Source: Tanypteryx hageni (lineage: Eukaryota; Arthropoda; Insecta; Odonata; Petaluridae). Taken from it: a stretch of DNA of 64,000 nt. The DNA is taken from positions 68,541,350 to 68,605,349 of the forward strand of contig CM054113.1 in assembly GCA_028673005.1 (NCBI GenBank). Direction: 5' to 3'. Every line of letters starts with the position of its first letter. The first letter of the stretch is position 1. The notes under the pieces were generated by a model. That model saw only the letters and a program-made list of their open reading frames with translations, ran no database searches and had not been told where the DNA came from. Below are positions 21,591 through 34,000 of the stretch, piece after piece. Made by a program: the position numbers and the translations under genes.

Positions 21591-23480
21591 TTATGAAAAG
21601 CAATAAGGAGATATAAAATCTGATTATCACTAACTAATAAATTCCCGCGTGACGAGGATTATGACATGATCCCACTAATCGATGCAATCCTCCTAGCTTG
21701 CTGGTTATAGAAAGACGCCATCCTCCTATGCTTCCTCATGATGCGCCAGTGCATGCAGCCATCGGCATGGCTCAAACTTGGGCCCCACGCTATCGTATAG
21801 GAGGAAGTCTATGGATGGAATGAACAGGATAGTGCTTGAGAGAGGGAGGGCAAAAAGACAGCAAAGGGAAATAGGGGTAGTAGTCTTTGGGGTGGATGGA
21901 CTGAGGGACATAGAGGGGATGAAATGCGAACTATTTGGCCTTGGTCGTGGACAACAATCACACGATGGATTTCTCATCCAGGTGTTTGACGGAGGATATA
22001 CTGGCAAAGCATTCGGGAGGGTGAGATTGGCTAGAGATTAAACGTAAAGGACTAAAAAAACAAGTTCTTATTCCCGCTCAGTCTTAGCTATACCGCTGGG
22101 CACGTGCCTCCTATTTACGTAAATTAGACGCTACATAATGGAGAAACAAGCGAATTACGATGAATTAAACTTTATATTTTTACCTCAAAAAGCAAATTAT
22201 GTATCCCATTTAGATTGCACTGGCGTACGGCTTTTATGATACAGAATAAACATGAACTAGGACGAATCAATTGGACGGGAGATTCGGTAAGGGAAGAGCG
22301 GAATCTAGGGACAGACAGCAATGGCGTAGAGCCAAGATGTGTTAATCTTTTTCTCAAGAAAGGGAACCTCGAGGTACTCTCTCGATCGGTCTCCATTTTT
22401 TGCAGCTGAAGTGTATTTTGTTTTATTTTTTTAGATTTCGTATTTTTCCTTTCAAATATCGATTTTCCTTTCCTGTCCTATAATGCGGGCCATTTCAAAT
22501 TCCTTCGGTTGGACGTCCTTGTAATGTACCTGGGTTTATTTACTACACCCGAGAAGCGTTCTTTTATTTTTTGTAATTTCTCGCAGTGAAGCTAATGCAT
22601 GACAAGAATGTCCTTATTGAAATTTGCGAGATCTAAACGTTTTCCAACCTCATTCAATGCTGTTAGCCAAAAAATATAGCTGTAAAATTTGAGTATAGAC
22701 AATACTCGTTCGGTCATTGATAATTATGCCAAAGGAATTTTGTATAAACTAAAACATAGTTGCTTCTATATATTTTTATAATACATCTATTAATCTGCTT
22801 TCCGAATAATTCCCTGCAAGAGCCAAAAAATAATATTTTATGGTCTTGATTCGTCACCGTCATGCCGTCATCCTATGTGAAGTTATATACGATATGCCGG
22901 GTATACCATATACGATATATCGATAGTCGGAGTGACCAACAACAGAGTTGTAATTTGTCAAAAGTTTATTTTTTGCAAATTATGTAAACAATATGCCATT
23001 AAGATGGGTAAAAATCCCTAGATAATTTGAAATACATCGTATTTTATCATAATCAACAATTTAAATGACATATAATGGTATAGAGGAGTAATAAATGTTA
23101 CTTTTCACATCGAGATTTCTCGTCTTACAGGGCAATTCGATTTAATCGGTGGGCCATAACACAATTTATCCTACTGGATTGGATTGTTAGTGCGCCGTAA
23201 ACGTGTTGGAAAGCAATTTGTCATGGCAGCAATTATTTAAGCCACGAAAGAGCTGCGCCGTATGATGGAAATGATTATATCCTACCTATTGCGTTACTAC
23301 GTTGGAGTTGTTCCTTAAAGGGGTTGCCAACCCTTTGAACCTTGAGTGCCACTATGGGGCGAACTCGACGATACGTTTCCATAGTTAACGTCAACAAAAA
23401 TTAAATAGTACCAATTATACACTGAAGCTAGAAAAAAGCAACTAACATAATACCTCCATTGAATAATCGAAGCAGAAGGT
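21591..23480. other. No gene firmly supported
   Basis: Two moderate frames (21,778-22,041 plus and its minus counterpart; 22,172-22,409 on both strands) are in GC-richer sequence but match nothing I know. The rest is AT-rich. Confidence 0.35.
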
Positions 23481-23489
23481 TGTTATAGA

Positions 23490-24360
23490 TGGGAAATCTT
23501 CGAACTTGGTGGAGGTTGTCTCTGGCGTTCCGCAGGGTAGTGTAATTGCGCCGTTATTATTTCTAATTTATATAAACGATAACAGCTCAATAGTCAGAAG
23601 TAAAATTAGGCTTTTCGCGGACGACACCGTCATCTATAGAGAAATAAGCAATCCGGAAGACCATCAGTATCTCCAAAATGACCTAGAAGCTATTTCTGCA
23701 TGGTGTAAGGAATGGCAGTTAGAGATCAACCAAAAGAAAAGCTGCATCATCAGCTCCTGGAGAACCAAGAGTATCTCGTTGGATAATAATTATTCGTTGG
23801 ACGGAGTAGTGATTCCAGTTTCAGACTCGATTAAATATCTTGGAGTCACGATCCATTGTGATCTCTCGTGGGACACCCACATTCGCCGATTGATAGGTGC
23901 CGCTAACAAAAAGCTGGCCTTTATAGGGAGAATAGTTCGAAATAGCTCCGAAAAAGTGAAAGAATTATGTTATTTATCCTTGGTTCGACCGTAGGTCGAA
24001 TATGCTTCAGCTGTGTGGGATCCGTACGAAAAGGGACTCACTAACGAGATAGAAAAGGTTCAGCGCAGGGCAGCTAGATTTGTAAAGAGGAATTACGATA
24101 GTAAACAAAGCGTAACATCATTAATAGAAAATCTGAAATGGACATCGTTAGAGGAACGTAGGCTGCAGGCTAGATTTGAACTACTGGAAAAATTTATGTC
24201 GGAGGGACTAGCGAATGAGGTAGTACGACTTATCAGAAGCCCGACGTATCTCGGAAGGCAGGACAGTGAGGATAAGATTCACGAGATCGACTGTAGAACG
24301 GAGCAATATAGAGGATCGTTTTTCCCTAGGACGATAAGAGAACATAATAGGAAAGGATAA
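23490..24360 (+). pseudogene. Non-LTR retrotransposon RT (5'-truncated)
   Basis: The frame starts within the RT domain: VVSGVPQGSVIAPLLFLIYI, then the catalytic FADD (RLFADDTVIY), ISAWCKEWQLEINQKKS and IKYLGVTIHCDLSWDTHI. A TAG at 23,992 interrupts VRP*VEYASAVWDPY, and the thumb and C-terminal region (KVQRRAARFV) ends at TAA at 24,358. This pattern is typical of CR1/Jockey-type LINEs, which copy their own RNA at a nicked target. 5' truncation and the stop mark it as dead. Confidence 0.85.
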
Positions 24361-24613
24361 CGTAGGAAAACTATGGACCCTTGGTGCACTGCATCCCCTG
24401 CCATCCATCAAAAAGGTGACTTGCAGGGTATCATGTAGATGTTCGAATGTGATCTATACAGGGTTTCGAACCGGAGAAATTATGGGTTCAGTTCGAGTTC
24501 AGGTACAGACAGCTTCAAATTTTCTGGGTTCGGTTCATGAAAACATTTTTGAAAGGTTCGGTTCAAATTCGTGTTAAAAAAATGTAATTCATTTTAAATA
24601 TAAAATTCATTAA

Positions 24614-25461
24614 TCTAATATATAAAAATGATTTCGTCGTCGTCGGTGGGTGGGAAAGCGGAACTGTCATGCTATTTTTAACAAACTTTCCGAGTAGTTA
24701 GAAAATTGACATTTTGTGAGAATGTTCGATTCTTAAAGTGAAAGCCATTTACGAAAAAAATTTCCAAAATCGACCCGGGTTCGATTCCTGAGAATGATTT
24801 CCATTCACCATAAGATAACATGGAGAAATAGAAATTTCGACCTGCAAGCTTATTTTCTTTTGCTTATTAAAATTCACATATTTGGCCTTCGATCTCCGGA
24901 CTAGGACTGTATTAAAGAAAAATGACAATAGTTTCTTATTCTTATCGTCTTCGAATCGAAATCTATCGAATTTAATGTTTTAATATCATATTTTGACAAA
25001 ATTTAGCGTTTTTAAGGAGAAGTCGCCTTGCCAACCGATTGTATTGTTGAACTCGAAATCCTCTCTCATATGCTCCCGTTCACTCCGGAGCTCCATGGAC
25101 ACTCCCGGCACAATTCATAGGTATCAGAAATCTCATAATTAGTTTTTACTTTCTCCATATTCGTAGTATAGAGAAAGTATTGTTTTTATGAAAAAATTCG
25201 AATTCGAGATTTCAACGGAAATACACGTTTTGAGGTCCCCTGAACGCGTTTTGACTATTTTCGCGACGATGCCTGTGTCTGACGGTGTCTGTATGTGATA
25301 GGATTTTTACTTTCTCCATAATATGTAGTATAGGGGAAAGTATTGTTTCTATGAATATAAAAAAATGCGCAAAAGTTGAAATGATTGTGTTACCATATGA
25401 CATAACTTTATTCGCAGAAGACGTCTGGCGTAGCCCGGGCATCGCCGGTACTTGCAGCTAG
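24614..25461 (+). mobile_element. Non-autonomous Helitron
   Basis: Begins with TC after an A and ends with CTAG before a T. Just before the end is a GC-rich palindrome (CCCGGGCATCGCCGG), then about 10 nt and CTAG. These are the Helitron hallmarks (A|TC...CTAG|T, 3' hairpin, no inverted ends or duplication). It carries two partial copies of the repeat seen at 12.04 kb and no coding region. Confidence 0.75.
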
Positions 25462-25619
25462 TTGATTATAAAATGACTTGATTTAAAAAACGCAAATCAA
25501 CCTTGAAAAATACATAATAATAAACAAAATGAATTACAAAACGAATGACAAATGTTGGTAGACTTGGGAACTGTGTAAAAAATGTTGGCCAACATCTACA
25601 ATTGACAAAAAAACAATTA

Positions 25620-26400
25620 AAAAATATAACAGAAAATAAACATTTTATTTTTGAAAAAAATTTCATTCAAATGGACCAGTAGAATATTTTCAAGTGTCTC
25701 CAATAAGTTGGCACTCTTTGGTGATAAAATAAATTTTAATGCTGAGAAAGCTCGCTCAACACTGACCTGTGTCGCTGGAACTATTAAAGTGGCCTGAGAA
25801 ACCTGATACAAAATAGGATACTGATTTTTATTTTCTTCCCAGAAGTTAAGAACTTTATTGTCCTTTGGAAGCCATTGAACTTTCTCATAAACTTCAAATG
25901 CAAGTTCTAAATTATTTTGATTTCTATAGTCAGGTTGGCTTTTAGTGTTTGTGAGAGATTTCTCAGTTTTTTCCAGAAACTGCTCTATCATGTTGTCATC
26001 CACTGCAGAGCCTGAAATGCTTACTGCTGGTACAGAATGTTTCATATTTCCTTTAAAGCTGTCTGAAAGTCGTATATTTTTCAGTAACTTCAGCATTTTA
26101 GTAGGTAATTTGGATTTTAGCGTTCTTTACTTTTTCTTCATCTAAAGTCAATCTGTATCTAGGATCTAAATATACAGCAGCACAAAAGATCATTATTTAG
26201 AAAATTCTCCTCTCTTTTAAGTATAGTTGAATGTAAAGCTTGTGCCAAGCATTGAACATTGTTACAGAGGCCCAATTTAAAATGAAGCTAACCACCGTCA
26301 TTGATTCACGATGTGTGAGGAGATCAAGCAACAAATCAAATCTAGAAACAGAAGAGAAATATTCTGCTTTCGAGATATCTGAAAATACAAAATATAACAT
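25620..26400 (-). pseudogene. hAT transposase, C-terminal part
   Basis: The last 159 codons are open (25,617-26,096). They include LNFWEENKNQYPILYQVS and VPATQVSVERAFSALKFIL, the hAT dimerisation domain (family Dimer_Tnp_hAT), and end in an ENILLVHLNE block. Upstream, in shifted frames, IYLDPRYRLTLDEEK and CLAQALHSTILKRE continue the same protein to about 26,240. Frameshifts separate the parts. No end repeats were recognised. Confidence 0.8.
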
Positions 26401-26465
26401 CCCTCATGTCCACCAAACTTCAGTAATAATTATTTTCTTTTCATTTGGTTATATACTTACATGCA

Positions 26466-27700
26466 TGGGCATCCGCAGACTAAAATTCAGGGGGGGGGGG
26501 CAAGAAAAAAATACACATTTTACATAAAATATTGTTTATTATTTTGTGAGGTTAAATAAGAGTCTCCTTGGAGTTTGACTGTAAACATCTATTACATATT
26601 CAATAAAATCTGTCTTTACATTAATTTTTTTCTGTGAACATTCAATATGTACAGTCCACTTAACCTATCTTCACCCATTGTAGAACAAAGCCATGTTTTT
26701 ACTCTATGAAGGGTGCTAAACGACCGCTCAATGGTAGAAGTTGTCACTGGTAAAGCCAGTGCAATTAACATTGCTGATCTAATAGCGGGAAAAAATCTGC
26801 ATATTTATCTAATATTTCGGGTAGTGCTGCTGGGATATCTTTAAGCTGTTTTGTAGACCATGGATCATACCACATGTTAGCTTCAGTTACAAAATTATCT
26901 ATTTGATAAAAATTTTGAATTTCTTTAGTAATATCAATAAATTCTTTCCTATTCATTAGTATCATTTCACAAGGATGTAATTTAAATAAGTTGAATAAGT
27001 TTTTCTGTTCATCTATAAATTGGCTGTTCAACGAAGAAAGTAATGAGTCAATGTATGGAAGGAAAATGGCTCTACAATAATATTCTGCAGCCGTATCAGT
27101 AGAATAATTTGCTCTAAGAGTTTGTTTTTTGATGTCTTGGTGCAGAGATTTCACTGTTCACTTCATTTGCAATACTTTTTGCAACCAAGTATTTCGTCAA
27201 AAATCGTTTCCATACTTTCTCTGTGTTGCTGAATTATATTAATTAGATCCTGAATGTGATTACAGACTTTTAACAAATCTATTTGAATTGACTTTTAAGA
27301 TTGAGTTACTGGTTCCAACATTGCAGAATATCTACTGTTTGTGTAATTGATAGAAAGATTATCAAGTTTGTTTACTATTTTAACGAAATTCCAATACTTT
27401 TGTGTTTTGTGTCCAATGAGTTTCACACAACATCGGAATATTTGCTACATTAGCCATTCTATATTAACTTTCCCGAAAAAATTTAATAACGGCTTTAATG
27501 ATACCAACTGTGTTACGGATTTCACTCGTGCAATTTAAGTCATGCACTACGAGGTTAAGACGATGGGAAGAACAATGAACATTGCTTTCGGGTGCAAAGA
27601 TCTAATTTTCCATTTTCATGAAAGCACGCCTTTAATATCTCTCTGCACTTCGATCTGATATCAGAAAAAACCAAATACCCTGTCGTAACTCTTTTCTCAT
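26466..27700 (-). pseudogene. hAT transposase of the P52rIPK/ZMYM-like type
   Basis: At 27,330-27,600 the minus strand reads CSSHRLNLVVHDL then MLCETHWTQ; at 26,765-27,154 an open frame (129 codons) holds the middle region; at about 26,650-26,770 it reads ALALPVTTSTIERSFSTLHR and GEDRLSGLYILNVH. In this order these are the LNLVV/ETRW blocks and the dimerisation tail of the proteins annotated as 52 kDa repressor of the inhibitor of the protein kinase, which are domesticated or active hAT transposases. Stops and frame changes show decay. A G-run (about 26,490) and an end-like CATCCGCAG lie beyond the 3' end. Confidence 0.7.
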
Positions 27701-28200
27701 TCGATGCAGGGTGTCTTACGGTCACCATCCCGCCAGGTTTTGGGATCTTAAAATCACTGCCTTGCGATCATGTGCTATGTAGTGATCCCTTACCGCTATC
27801 AACTCTCAAATTCTGCCAGAAAAAGTCAAAAGTTACATCTTTCACGCTAGATTTCCCGCTACCCGCTAAATGATATTTTTCCTGCTAAGGGACTCCAAAA
27901 CCCGCCAGATCCAGTGGGTTAAAAGCCAGATTGGCAGCACTGCGCTCAGAGCCTCCATTCCTCAAGTTTAAAGGGATTATGGCCGCATGGGGAACCAAAG
28001 AGACGGGGAAGAAGGTGAAGAGAGGGGAAAGAAAAGCCTCCGAAAGCGTCAAAACGGGAACAAGACAGCCCACGTGCCGCTTTTTATTATCGGTTATCAG
28101 GGTAGCTTGAAACTAGAGGATAGCATAGATACTGATTTCGTATTAGAATCCGATTCTCAACCGTAGCCTACTTATCTGTATCCAATGAATGTAAATATGT
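27701..28200. other. GC-richer stretch, no gene firmly supported
   Basis: Several CCCGCCAGG-like words and a purine-rich run (28,000-28,045). No domain on either strand. Confidence 0.35.
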
Positions 28201-28780
28201 TCAGGCCAAATATTTATGGCCCGGGCCCGCCCGGCCTAGTTAATATAAGGCCCGAGCCCAAAAGGATGGTACCGTCATAGGCCAGACTTTCTTTCAAGTA
28301 GGCCCGAAGACACAACGGGGCTCGATTATGCATTTCAATATTGTAGGGAACATTACATAGAGTAATTCCATATATCCTATTCCATCTACTTATACCCTTT
28401 GCCTCAAATAACACTTTATGAATCATTCAAGACTAATTATGTTTTTCAGTCACTCTTCTACTCATTCATTCTTCCACCCTTTCCCTCTCAGTTACTCATT
28501 ATTTTTTCTTTATTTTAAATTTTAATTAATAATACCAAGCTAATTTAATTCCATTTATTATATATTTACTCACCAAAAGGAAAAGCATTCCTCTCCTGTG
28601 GCAAAAAACTTGAAGTTTTACTTCACGTTATTGTGCAGAAACAGAATCGAGTCTACGCTGTCACTGTTTAAATAAGATGGTCGCTCGTTTATAACCCACC
28701 CTGCGACACTGAAATTTCCTTTGCTGCTTGAACTTGTGGTTGGAACATAAAGAACTTGCTTCACTCCAAAAATGAATGTT
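28201..28780 (-). pseudogene. Third hAT remnant (BED-type), dimerisation tail
   Basis: At 28,618-28,770 the minus frame reads LYVPTTSSSSKGNFSVAG, then VINERPSYLNSDSVDSILFL and HNNVK before a stop. This is the VPxTSxxSER.FSxAG..v..R..L....V..L.FLHNN block of ZBED-type hAT transposases. The GGCCCGGGCC-rich piece at 28,210-28,260 may be part of its end. Confidence 0.65.
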
Positions 28781-28839
28781 TGCTCCTAAAAAAATTGAAT
28801 TAGCTATGGAAATTTGTTAACTACCATTTAATGGTTTTA

Positions 28840-29738
28840 CCATTAACAGGGTTAATTTTTGCAGTTCATAATAAACAAAAACGAATAATTTACAAAACCA
28901 ATCTTCTTTTAATAAACATATATATAAGCATTTTCAACTTACTGGTACAAGCACACAAATGCTGTTTTTTATTCCTTTAGACATTTGCATTTATATACCA
29001 TATAACCTAAAGGAATTACACTTCCCAAAGGAATCACACATTAAAATGCTACTGGCATGTTTGTTAAGATTATGCTTCACAGAAGAGTGCTTTTGTGATT
29101 GACACTTCCAATTAATATATGCAAGAAACACTTGCACAACTTTGGATAATTGCTCTGACTATAAATTAATATGGTACAAATAAATGCAACACAGAAATTA
29201 ACATGAACATTTATATATTTGAAGTTCATGCCTGCAGTGGCTTGATAACAACTTACATATCTGCAGGAAATGTTTTTGTGCTTTTAACATGAGATTCACA
29301 TATAATAGAGGAACACTTTTTTAGAAAATAATAATTCAAACTTTGGATTTAAATTCTAAAAAACTTTACAGGGAGGAGAGCAATCGGATATAAACAGGGT
29401 TTTAAGGATACAGGGATACACACAGAAGGCAGAACAAATAATATACATTAAATCTCCTGAACAAAAAAGTGCAGTTCTTCGACATAAAAAAATTTGGTAC
29501 CGCCTGCCCTTCTGCATTTATTTTTGATATTTGTTTTCTTTAAAAAAATATTGGTGGGTCACCTGCAATAAATAAAGAACAAAAAAAGTCTCAGAGAAAA
29601 CAATCTCCAAAATTAATAGTCACATGGGAGTAAAAGAACAGCACATTCCACTTTTAAAAAAATGCCATCGCTCTATTCCCTTCCCAGAACAGCACCAGTT
29701 TTCAAAGGCGGCAGCTAAGCCGTTTAAACGATCCCATA
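28840..29738 (-). other. Probable 3' UTR of the RhoGEF gene
   Basis: AT-rich sequence after the RhoGEF stop codon. On the minus strand AATAAA lies at 29,522-29,517, about 217 nt past the stop, with further weaker candidates beyond. No coding features. Confidence 0.4.
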
Positions 29739-31031
29739 TCACAACTTCATCTCCCAAACCACTATGTGGGCATCGTTCGTGTTTGCTTCCCACCCTATTC
29801 CGGGACTGCCTCGGCTAGCCTTGTCGTTCCTTATGCGCCTCCAATCAACATAACCCCTGCCACCCATTAATGTGATTATGGTCCTTGGTGCTTCTATCAC
29901 TTTGCTACCGACAACACCTTGACGTCCCACAGCAACTTTGCTACCATTTGAAGAAACGGCAATGGGGCTCGGATCTGTTGATGAACCCTCGCTGGTCTTC
30001 CTCGAGATGACACCAGAATCTTGCGAAAGAGATCCTGGAGGAAGTGCCACGACAGGTACGCTTTCTTCCGAACCTGATGACGTGAAAGTCGAAGAGGATC
30101 TTGAGTCTACCGACCAATCCGAAAGATCCAGTGAGCGTGGTCTCCCGACCTTCATCTGCAGCCTACGATCCAAAGTGCATACCTTCGCTGGAATGGCCGC
30201 CAATTCCGGATCAGAACGACGGAGTCGCTCATAAGCTGCGGCTGCCACACTGTGGCATCTTGCGACTGTCACCTTCCCCTTCCCCACACCTGGACCACCT
30301 TCGCCTTCGGCCTCATAATCACGGACATTCATAAGCTCCCCGTAGAGTCCGTACACGTCGCAGTCTTGGGAGCCACTACTCGCTCCCCATACCGATCCTC
30401 CGAGTCCTCGAGGGAGGGTCTTGGATGCCCGTCGAGCGGCTACTGACATCCCCTCTCCTCTGGGAGATGGCCTTCGACGTATCACAGCCACTGGGCTCCC
30501 TGGAGTCTTAGATCGAGAATTCTGTTGCACAGTCGACCCAGTACTGCAAGTGCTCTCCGTTGACGGTTGTCTTTCGGCGGTCTTTCTCCTCTCTCGCGTC
30601 TCCTCCTGTTGGACGTGGGGTGGAGTCTGAGGTGGCGGCCTGGGGCCGAGAGGCAGCAAGAATGTAACAGGACCGCAATGCGCATGGTGAGATATGTTGA
30701 CGCGTCCCGAAATGATGGGAACACCTTCAAGACGAGGAAGAGGTATGGTGAGGGCAACTCCGACATTGGTGCCCACCCAGAGAAGACCACGGCATGCCAT
30801 GAGTGCTGTCACATGAACACTTCCAGGAGCCACTGATCCTGATCCACGTCCTGTAGCAGATACTACACGGGCAACATTGGCTGCAACGCTGATATCTTGG
30901 AGGTGCTTGAATGTCTCCGTGTGGTAAAGACAGATTGTTGAAGAATTTCTAAGGGAAACCCACAGGCCAACTCCTGAATGAGCCATCAGATGGACATTAC
31001 CCAAATGCTCGTGCTGAACCCTGAAGCTTTT
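29739..31031 (-). CDS. RhoGEF exon 11 seen: propeller end and tail
   Basis: 1,293 bp including TGA (acceptor ATCTTTACAG). Starts [20 protein letters not shown], then [14 protein letters not shown] and [21 protein letters not shown] long Ser/Arg/Pro-rich, presumably disordered insert follows ([20 protein letters not shown] and on), then the final strand [14 protein letters not shown] and HIVVWEMKL at the end. The insert is GC-rich, which produces several open but unreal frames on the other strand. Confidence 0.93.
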   Translation of the reverse strand, partial: KSFRVQHEHLGNVHLMAHSGVGLWVSLRNSSTICLYHTETFKHLQDISVAANVARVVSATGRGSGSVAPGSVHVTALMACRGLLWVGTNVGVALTIPLPRLEGVPIISGRVNISHHAHCGPVTFLLPLGPRPPPQTPPHVQQEETRERRKTAERQPSTESTCSTGSTVQQNSRSKTPGSPVAVIRRRPSPRGEGMSVAARRASKTLPRGLGGSVWGASSGSQDCDVYGLYGELMNVRDYEAEGEGGPGVGKGKVTVARCHSVAAAAYERLRRSDPELAAIPAKVCTLDRRLQMKVGRPRSLDLSDWSVDSRSSSTFTSSGSEESVPVVALPPGSLSQDSGVISRKTSEGSSTDPSPIAVSSNGSKVAVGRQGVVGSKVIEAPRTIITLMGGRGYVDWRRIRNDKASRGSPGIGWEANTNDAHIVVWEMKL

Positions 31032-34000
31032 CTGTAAAGATCAAAGATGATTGTGTTAAAATATATGCACTAAAAACTCACCGAGCAATATCAAGCATAC
31101 TATATAGTCAAAATTAGGAAATAATAAAAAAGAAACTAAAATCAACAAGATCATTGATATAGTTAACTCTTTCATGACTATTTAAGTTACTTGGATCATC
31201 TATAAAAATTACAGAGAACTACTTTCATCTTTATGGATATTATAACATATAAAATGAACTACTTCCTTACCTGTATCTCTCCAGTTAATGCGTTGAGCAC
31301 CCAGACCATTTTTCCACATGCAGCATATAAGCACACATTGATGGGAAGTAGGCATGAAACTGGTTCCGTACCAAGAGAAATTATTTGTGGCTCCCTCAAT
31401 CCCCACTCATCTCCGCTAGCACCTCCAACACCTCTACGGAAAAGTAGCACAGATCCGTCACTAAGAGCTGCAAACACTTGATCACAGTGATACTTGATCT
31501 GGATGGCCACGGCTGGAAGGTTACCACTACCTACTTCTTCCTGTTTCTCAGGCTCATGTGCATTGTAGACTATTAATCTGTTAAGGAGAAACAAGACAAG
31601 TTTATGATATAACTATGACAAAATGTTACACTTGGAAGCTGTGTTAATTTATCATTAGAAATCTTTCATTTATTGCATTCATGAAAAAGGCAGCAGTAGT
31701 TGCATGTTGCTACTTATGAAAAAACAGCTAAATCAGTCATGACTTCTAACTGCTATTACCGTATTTACCCCAAAGGAAGACAACCTTGAATTTAAGACGA
31801 CCCCAAAAAAATTAAGTTCACTTACAAAAAACTTTTACATATATGTATAACAAGCTAACATTAAGAGCATGAATAAAAAAAATAGAAATTTACTACTTAC
31901 ATCTCTCTCTCCTCTGTTTCCTTCCCTTATTCTTGCTGTCCTGTTCATTCATCATAACTTATTCAAATTCGAACAAGTCGTCTTCCATACCACCCATGGA
32001 ATTTGATATGCAGTATTTCTTGAACCCTCTTGAGATACTATTGGAATATATTTTTTCCATGCTGCAATGATCCAATTACAGAGAAGTGGTATACTGGGCT
32101 TCTTAATTTTCCCTGTCGGAGTTAATGCAGTGTCCTCTGCCAAAAGCCATTCTGTATAAAATGACTTTATGTAATCCTTAAAGGGCTTCATCCCTACAAC
32201 ATCTAGCACTTGAATTTGTGATGTCATACCTCCTGGTATAACTACAAGGTCAGATTCATACCATAAAGGGTATTTTGAACTTCCTCTGTAAGGTGGCCTT
32301 TGAACGCATCTAATACGATCATTGGTCTGTCTTAAAAGTGCCCCAGGTTGTCTATTCCACACTATGCTTAGCCAGTCTTTCATTAAATCAGCTGACATCC
32401 ATCCTTGGCCTTGACATTTAACAATTATTACATTTGGTAGTCCTTCCTTAGGCATTGTTTTGCGTTTTAAAATAACATACGACGGCAACTTTGTTCCGTC
32501 TGCTAATACAGCCAGCATTCAGTAATGTGCAGTTTTTCATTCCAGGAAGTTTTCATGATGACATTTTTTTGCACCTTTTTCGTTGACTGTGTAATTGGAT
32601 GGTATATCAAAGAAAATGGATGTCTCATCTGCATTACCCATTTGGCTCAGAAGGTAATTGTGACTTTTCCGCAACCGAATTACATACCTCTGGAAAGTTA
32701 TTAGTTTGTCCGTAAAGTTGAAAGGTAAACGCTGGCAAAGTGAAGTTCTTCATCGCAGGCTAAAACCATTACGATGCATCATATGCACACACCATCCATT
32801 ACTAGCCTTAAATTCTTGGTGTGGAATGTTTTGCAATCGTGCTAACTCTTGAGTTTTCAATTTAATGATATCCTGCGTCACCGGTTTACCGTCCATTCTT
32901 TGAATACGCACAAAGTTTGCAATTTCCTTTTCTAATGCATGAAATTGGCCTCGTTTTGGTCCACTAAATGATCTCCGTGTTGAGTTAGCACCTTCAAGTT
33001 TCTCTTTTGCTTGCTTCCATCTTCGCACATTTGCTTCAGTCACATTGTATTTCCTCTCTGCCGCAAAATTATTTGTTTCTTCAGCATAGCGCACCACCAT
33101 AAACTTAAAATTTCTGTCGTAACTTCTTCTTATTCCTTTCGATACATTCCCTCTTACCACAGTTCCTTTTTTTCTCTATGTGATCTGCCATTTGTTTGGG
33201 GTATCTTATTTAAAAGTTATAAATAAAAGCTTGTCACTATTTCACTTTAAAACTCAGCAAAGCGTGTACTACTCAAGTGCTCTCGTAAATTTTCTACCCT
33301 CTGAAACTCACGTCCACTTTACATCTGCCATTGGCATACCAAATGCAAAGCATCATGTTTAAATTGTAGTAGATGTTTAAATTATAGTAGATATATCAGT
33401 AATGAGGTCAGACTCAACTCTGGAATTTACTCATATTGAAAAAAGAACTTTGTTATTTCCACAAATTTAATTTAAAATACCTGATGATGCCACGATCGTA
33501 GTGAAACCGGTCATTTTTTAAATTAAATTTGTGGAAATAACAAAGTTCTTTTTTCAAAATAATAATATATAGTAGATATGTTTAAATTCTATTAGTCTTG
33601 TTTACATTGTATTCCTAGGCACCTTAATTGGTGCCTACATGACTTTGTTTCATATTACGCGTGGAACCGCCAAGCTGTAGTCATTTTTTTAACGATTACC
33701 TACCCAGCCCTAAACACTTCCCTACCACCAAAGTGGAACCATTGGTCTGTGGGAGCAATTTTAAGAAATTTGACATTAAATTTTAAAAGTATTGTAGTAA
33801 TTAATTAAATACGATGTATTACTTTATGCAATAATAAATATTTTAACAGACATATACTTGGCATCTGGGTGTATCATGGTGCATTTAAAATAGGGGTGTA
33901 TTCTCACCTTAAATCCTCATACTCCATTCTAAGACGATACCTAATATTTTTAATGGCATTTTTGTGAAAAAACTTTGTCTTCCTTTCGGGTAAATATGGT

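Larger units (their letters stand above)
31759..33999 (-). mobile_element. pogo/Tigger-type transposon
   Basis: Inverted ends CCGTATTTACCCCAAAGGAA and (reverse complement of the right end) CCATATTTACCCGAAAGGAA, with TA on each side (31,757-31,758 and 34,000-34,001). It lies in the RhoGEF intron between exons 9 and 10 and encodes a split pogo transposase. A palindromic ribozyme hairpin lies in the spacer right of the transposase. Confidence 0.85.

Noticed and set aside
23320..23360. hAT-like end (GGGGTTGCCAACCCTTTGAACC)
   Set aside because: No matching second end or duplication was found.
29938..30836. Open plus-strand frames of 60-100 codons
   Set aside because: They lie opposite the GC-rich last exon of the RhoGEF gene and have no domains.
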